A model generated the notes under the pieces. It made no database searches and was not told where the DNA came from. It saw nothing but the letters and a program-made list of their open reading frames with translations. Positions 63,105 to 64,000 of a stretch of DNA of 64,000 nt are shown here, in pieces. The translations under genes were made by a program, and so were the position numbers. Position 1 is the stretch's first letter, and the number at the start of each line of letters is the position of its first letter. The stretch comes from Emiliania huxleyi CCMP1516 (taxonomy: Eukaryota; Haptophyta; Isochrysidales; Noelaerhabdaceae), in contig NW_005200088.1 in NCBI RefSeq assembly GCF_000372725.1, positions 371,491-435,490 of the forward strand, given 5' to 3'.

Positions 63105-64000
63105 ATTGATATCATCTCGCGGAAATGATCCGAGGCTTTGCGCACCCCCGGACATCCACTGGCTCGCCGCCGCCTCCCCCATGCGCGCGTGCCTCGCTTA
63201 GGCGGGACGCACGCGTGCACCGCCACGCACCCGGCCAACAAAGCCACGATGCCGCCCATAAAGACACGAGGTCCGAGTTGTCATGGGTCAGCGGCGCAAT
63301 GTAAAAAGCCTACTGCGGTAAATATTAGGTCCTCGGGTGCAACCAGCGGCTCGGTCCGATCAGTAGTCATGTTTGGCACTTCAAATCGACCGGTCTCGAG
63401 TAGTGAGGCGCTCGTTATACCCACTTTAACTCCGAAAAACGTGTGGAAAATCGACAGCATTTTTCTGCGGTGCAACCTTGCGCGCGGCGCGGCACCGTTT
63501 TTGACCGCCTTATTACACCCAGAGCCCGGATGTTATGTGTATCTCCAGAATGATATACGCGCGCCTATTGGGACGGTTAGTCCCTCAGGATCACGAGATA
63601 CGCGCCTGAGTGTAATCTCGCGCAATCTCGAGGGGCCCTATACCCGCTACCCCTTGTCGGATCCCTTGGAGCACTTGGAGTGCAGTCAGCAACCGCACAT
63701 CCAGGGCCCTTGCCTCCCTTTTTCGTAACAGGAACATTTTTTCTTCAATATATTACGTTGTGTCCTGTACTCAAAAGCATGTGCAGTCAACGCTCGAACC
63801 ACCCTCCTTCCCCTCTTACTCGACTCGGCCCGGCCTTACCTTAAGGTACCTGTCCATGTCCGATTGCCGGGGCCACTCCCCAGCACAGTGCAGCAACGAT
63901 AGCGCACAGCAGCGGTCCGGCGACAGTAGGAGCCCGGAAGCGACGTAGGCGCCCTTCGCATAGCTCACGAAACGATGCAGCTGCGCCGCTGCAGCCAAAG
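63105..64000. other. Right end, no supported gene
   Basis: Composition is less GC-rich around 63290-63480. At 63660-63712 is the inverted copy of the gcactccaagtgctccaag..ccctgg repeat of 44300-44350. Short ORFs on both strands have no recognised domain. Confidence 0.45.

Overview
The window reads as nuclear DNA of a very GC-rich unicellular alga, most likely a haptophyte of the Emiliania/Gephyrocapsa huxleyi type. The reasons are the gene content (F-box/Kelch, AP2, Myb, PAS/receiver, plastid-type AlgH proteins), many short spliceosomal introns with GT-AG and often GC-AG ends, and introns filled with tandem repeats of 10-11 nt, a known trait of E. huxleyi. Species assignment is inference; no rRNA or organelle marker lies here. 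A 100-N gap sits at 60693-60792, so this is a scaffold piece.

Layout. A partial minus-strand exon (1-240) is followed by a large intron-rich plus-strand gene for a WW-FYVE-ARM-P/Q-tail protein (881-11160). Then come an intronless F-box/Kelch gene (minus, 11677-12828), a weak EF-hand-like piece, a low-complexity stretch, a small targeted protein (15140-15766) and a 6.4-kb minus-strand gene joining a receiver domain, coiled coils, a PAS domain and ankyrin repeats (16175-22593). A second Kelch copy lies at 25068-26195. At 27055-29771 is a secreted-type LTD/LNR/SGNH protein. At 30188-32180 lie LINE-like debris and a 14-nt satellite, then an AP2 gene (32182-33943), a membrane fatty-acid desaturase (35117-36354), a frameshifted third Kelch copy (36446-37560), a small membrane protein (38099-39145) and a coiled-coil protein (to 41771). 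The right half holds a 754-bp TIR element (42159-42912), a DUF1499 protein (43157-43873), a LINE-like ORF with a DUF4326 segment (44640-46740), an AlgH/UPF0301 protein (46800-49333), an intronless ankyrin-RLK kinase-RING gene (49772-53242), an 871-bp foldback element with 8-bp target duplications (53923-54793), a Myb gene (55588-57014), an RCC1 relic, a pentapeptide-repeat protein (58224-59507), a roughly 1-kb inverted repeat around the gap, and a sulfotransferase-like ORF (to 63104).

The genes do not form a pathway; several are signalling or gene-regulation proteins. The strongest recurring signal is intron structure. In many introns the first bases repeat the first bases of the downstream exon, as if each intron were an insertion flanked by a target-site duplication. 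One minisatellite family (consensus cctagacactt / ccgagacactt) recurs in at least five genes and always in the sense orientation. Intronless genes (Kelch copies, kinase) sit beside genes riddled with such introns.
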